Below are positions 14,309 through 15,667 of a stretch of 15,667 bases of DNA, in pieces. The stretch is from Peptococcaceae bacterium UBA5356 (GTDB lineage: Bacteria; Bacillota; Peptococcia; DRI-13; DTU073): assembly GCA_002407935.1 (NCBI GenBank), contig DHPU01000044.1:30664-46330 (forward strand), in the 5' to 3' direction. A program made the translations under genes and the position numbers. The stretch's first letter is position 1. The number at the start of each line of letters is the position of its first letter. Below the pieces are notes generated by a model. It saw only the letters and a list, made by a program, of their open reading frames with translations. It did not search any database and was not told the origin of the DNA.

Positions 14309-14332
14309 GGCCTCTTCTTTTAGGAAGGGGCC
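14309..14332 (+). terminator. Expression-platform hairpin of the SAM riboswitch
   Basis: GGCCTCTTC (14309-14317) pairs with GAAGGGGCC (14324-14332) over nine base pairs with one G-T pair and a six-base loop. It competes with the antiterminator pairing 14283-14291/14308-14316. The bases after it are ATTAATATAATG, not a U-tract, so termination may be weak or assisted. The ribosome binding site of the gene (14373-14379) lies 40 bases further on and is not in the hairpin, which argues against translational control. Confidence 0.75.
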
Positions 14333-14386
14333 ATTAATATAATGAGAAAGAGGATAAGGGCAGGAGTAACAGAAGGAGGAAGAAGA

Positions 14387-15580
14387 ATGTCGGTAGAACG
14401 CACTTACAAGGAAATCAATGAACGTATCAAGGCTGGCAAGGCCGTGGTTCTGACAGCAGAAGAAGTAATTGGCAAGGTTCGTGAACAGGGTATTAGCCGG
14501 ACGGCTAAAGAAGTCGATGTTGTTACCACGGGGACTTTTAGTCCCATGTGTTCATCAGGTGTTTTTTTGAATTTTGGTCATACAAAACCACGGATGAGAA
14601 TGAGCAAGGTGTGGCTGAATAATGTGTCGGCTTATGCAGGGATAGCGGCGGTGGATGCTTTCCTCGGGGCAACAGAATTACCGGAGCAAGATCCGGCTAA
14701 TAGTGATTATCCCGGCGAATTCCGTTATGGCGGTGGTCATGTTATTGAGGATTTAGTTGCTGGCAAAGCGGTTAATTTGAAAGCGACTAGTTATGGTACC
14801 GATTGTTATCCGCGTACTGAATTGGAAACAACGATTACGTTGGAGAAAATTAATGAAGCAATTTTATTTAATCCTAGAAATGCTTACCAGAATTATAATT
14901 GCGCGGTTAATTTGACTGAACGTACGATTTATACTTACATGGGAGCATTGAAACCTAATCTTGGTAATGCTTCTTATTCGACGTCCGGACAATTAAGCCC
15001 ACTCTTGAAGGATCCTTATTTTAAAACGATTGGGATTGGGACGCGGATTTTCTTGGGCGGAGGAATAGGGTATGTTGCTTGGAACGGTACACAACATTTT
15101 CCGGGATTTATGAAGGATAAGGAAGGAAAGGATTTGACCGCATCAGGAGGAACTTTAGCGGTAATTGGTGACTTGAAACAGATGAGTTCCCGCTGGTTGG
15201 TAGGAACAAGTTATTTGGGTTATGGTGCTACTTTGACGGTAGGGATAGGGTTACCCATTCCAATTTTAAATGAGGAAATCTTAGAGTATGCAGCAAAATC
15301 CGATGAGGAGCTTTACGCCCCGATTGTTGATTATGGGGACGCTTATCCTAATCTTAAGTCAATGGATTTGGGCTATGCCAGTTATGCACAGCTCAAGACG
15401 GGCTCAATTAAGGTTAGGGGGCAAGAGGTTCCCACCTCTCCCGTGAGCAGTTATGTGCGGGCACGGGAAATCGCTGCTACTTTAAAAAACTGGATTCAAA
15501 AAGGTGAATTTTTATTGGGAGAACCCAGTCAGTTGTTGCCGGGACCGGAGCAGGGGCTAAAAGGCAAGTCATTAACCTAA
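14387..15580 (+). CDS. Homocysteine biosynthesis protein (COG1900/DUF39, HcyBio family)
   Basis: 397 residues from the ATG at 14387, which has AAGGAGG (14373-14379) seven bases upstream; an in-frame ATG at 14342 lies right behind the riboswitch hairpin and has no such site. The family is known from methanogens and anaerobic bacteria, where it takes part in making homocysteine from aspartate semialdehyde and a sulfur donor, usually with a NIL/ferredoxin-domain partner. Sequence hallmarks are TTGTFSPMCSSGVFLNFGH (47-65) with Cys55, ATSYGTDCYPRTE (133-145) with Cys140, and SSRWLVGTSYLGYGATLTVG near 265-284. These two cysteines are likely the conserved catalytic pair. It lacks the C-terminal CBS domains of archaeal forms. 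Control by SAM through the riboswitch fits a methionine-pathway gene. The ferredoxin partner would be expected just beyond the window. No terminator is visible in the last 87 bases. Confidence 0.9.
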   Translation: MSVERTYKEINERIKAGKAVVLTAEEVIGKVREQGISRTAKEVDVVTTGTFSPMCSSGVFLNFGHTKPRMRMSKVWLNNVSAYAGIAAVDAFLGATELPEQDPANSDYPGEFRYGGGHVIEDLVAGKAVNLKATSYGTDCYPRTELETTITLEKINEAILFNPRNAYQNYNCAVNLTERTIYTYMGALKPNLGNASYSTSGQLSPLLKDPYFKTIGIGTRIFLGGGIGYVAWNGTQHFPGFMKDKEGKDLTASGGTLAVIGDLKQMSSRWLVGTSYLGYGATLTVGIGLPIPILNEEILEYAAKSDEELYAPIVDYGDAYPNLKSMDLGYASYAQLKTGSIKVRGQEVPTSPVSSYVRAREIAATLKNWIQKGEFLLGEPSQLLPGPEQGLKGKSLT

Positions 15581-15645
15581 GTCTCTTTTTATCAAAATCA
15601 TATAATGTAGGTACCTAAAAGTTGCTTTGCAACAGACTCTTAGAG

Positions 15646-15667
15646 AAAGAGATAAGAAAGAGATAAG
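15646..15667 (+). repeat. Two tandem copies of an 11-bp unit at the window edge
   Basis: AAAGAGATAAG occurs at 15646-15656 and again at 15657-15667, up to the last base, so the array may continue outside. Just before it, GTTGC-TTT-GCAAC (15621-15633) is a small hairpin. No function is evident. Confidence 0.6.

Noticed and set aside
14160..14342. A 60-residue reading frame over the riboswitch
   Set aside because: It coincides with the conserved SAM-I aptamer, lacks a ribosome binding site, and its residues are determined by RNA structure.
15621..15633. GTTGC-TTT-GCAAC hairpin as terminator of the homocysteine gene
   Set aside because: The stem is only five base pairs and on the plus strand is followed by AGACTCTTAG without a T-run; a weak minus-strand terminator is possible but no minus-strand gene is seen.
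1..15667. CRISPR arrays, tRNA or rRNA genes
   Set aside because: No regularly spaced repeats and no tRNA- or rRNA-like conserved segments were seen on either strand.

Overview
The window looks like chromosome from an anaerobic low-to-mid-GC Firmicute of the Clostridia, perhaps Peptococcaceae-like. The signs are strong AGGAGG-type ribosome binding sites, a SAM-I (S-box) riboswitch, a secreted protein combining a copper-amine-oxidase-like N-terminal domain with a beta-propeller, and a COG1900/DUF39 homocysteine-biosynthesis gene. The genus cannot be fixed from the sequence alone.

Layout. (1) 171-1457: an AlaA-type alanine aminotransferase. (2) 1480-2802: a compact two-gene unit with a very good sigma-70-type promoter inside a 19-bp-arm inverted repeat. 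It encodes a two-module protein and a DUF6036-like nucleotidyltransferase, and it resembles a self-regulated toxin-antitoxin or abortive-infection locus. (3) 2938-5502: a large exported beta-propeller protein, closed by a hairpin at 5532-5571. (4) 5577-9982, minus strand: a decayed or rearranged defence island. In transcription order it holds a small XRE regulator, an in-frame chimera of a SNF2-type helicase N-terminus with a type III restriction (Res) C-terminus, a GIY-YIG protein ghost, an intact single-HKD phospholipase-D-like protein, a fragment of a type III Mod methylase and a 5' fragment of rhuM. The rhuM fragment is cut right at the hairpin that ends the beta-propeller gene. (5) 10187-11648, plus strand, divergent from the XRE gene: a GNAT protein with an uncharacterised, possibly PUA-like C-terminal half, overlapping an ASCH-domain gene. 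(6) 11650-11829: a collapsed tnpB relic marking the right side of the island. (7) 11857-14076: housekeeping genes for lipoate-protein ligase and a THUMP-type rRNA methyltransferase. (8) 14073-15580: a promoter, a 32-bp perfect palindrome, a SAM-I riboswitch and the homocysteine-biosynthesis gene it controls.

How the parts work together. The two flanks are ordinary metabolism: alanine/glutamate transamination, lipoylation, rRNA methylation, and sulfur assimilation controlled by SAM level. The middle is accessory DNA. The most novel candidates are the nucleotidyltransferase pair with its promoter-embedded operator, the SNF2/Res chimera with its intact regulator and PLD partner, and the GNAT/ASCH pair. 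Several island genes are demonstrably broken, so whether the chimera is a working protein or debris cannot be decided from sequence alone. Family names are given from recognition of motifs and remembered homologues; no searches were run.
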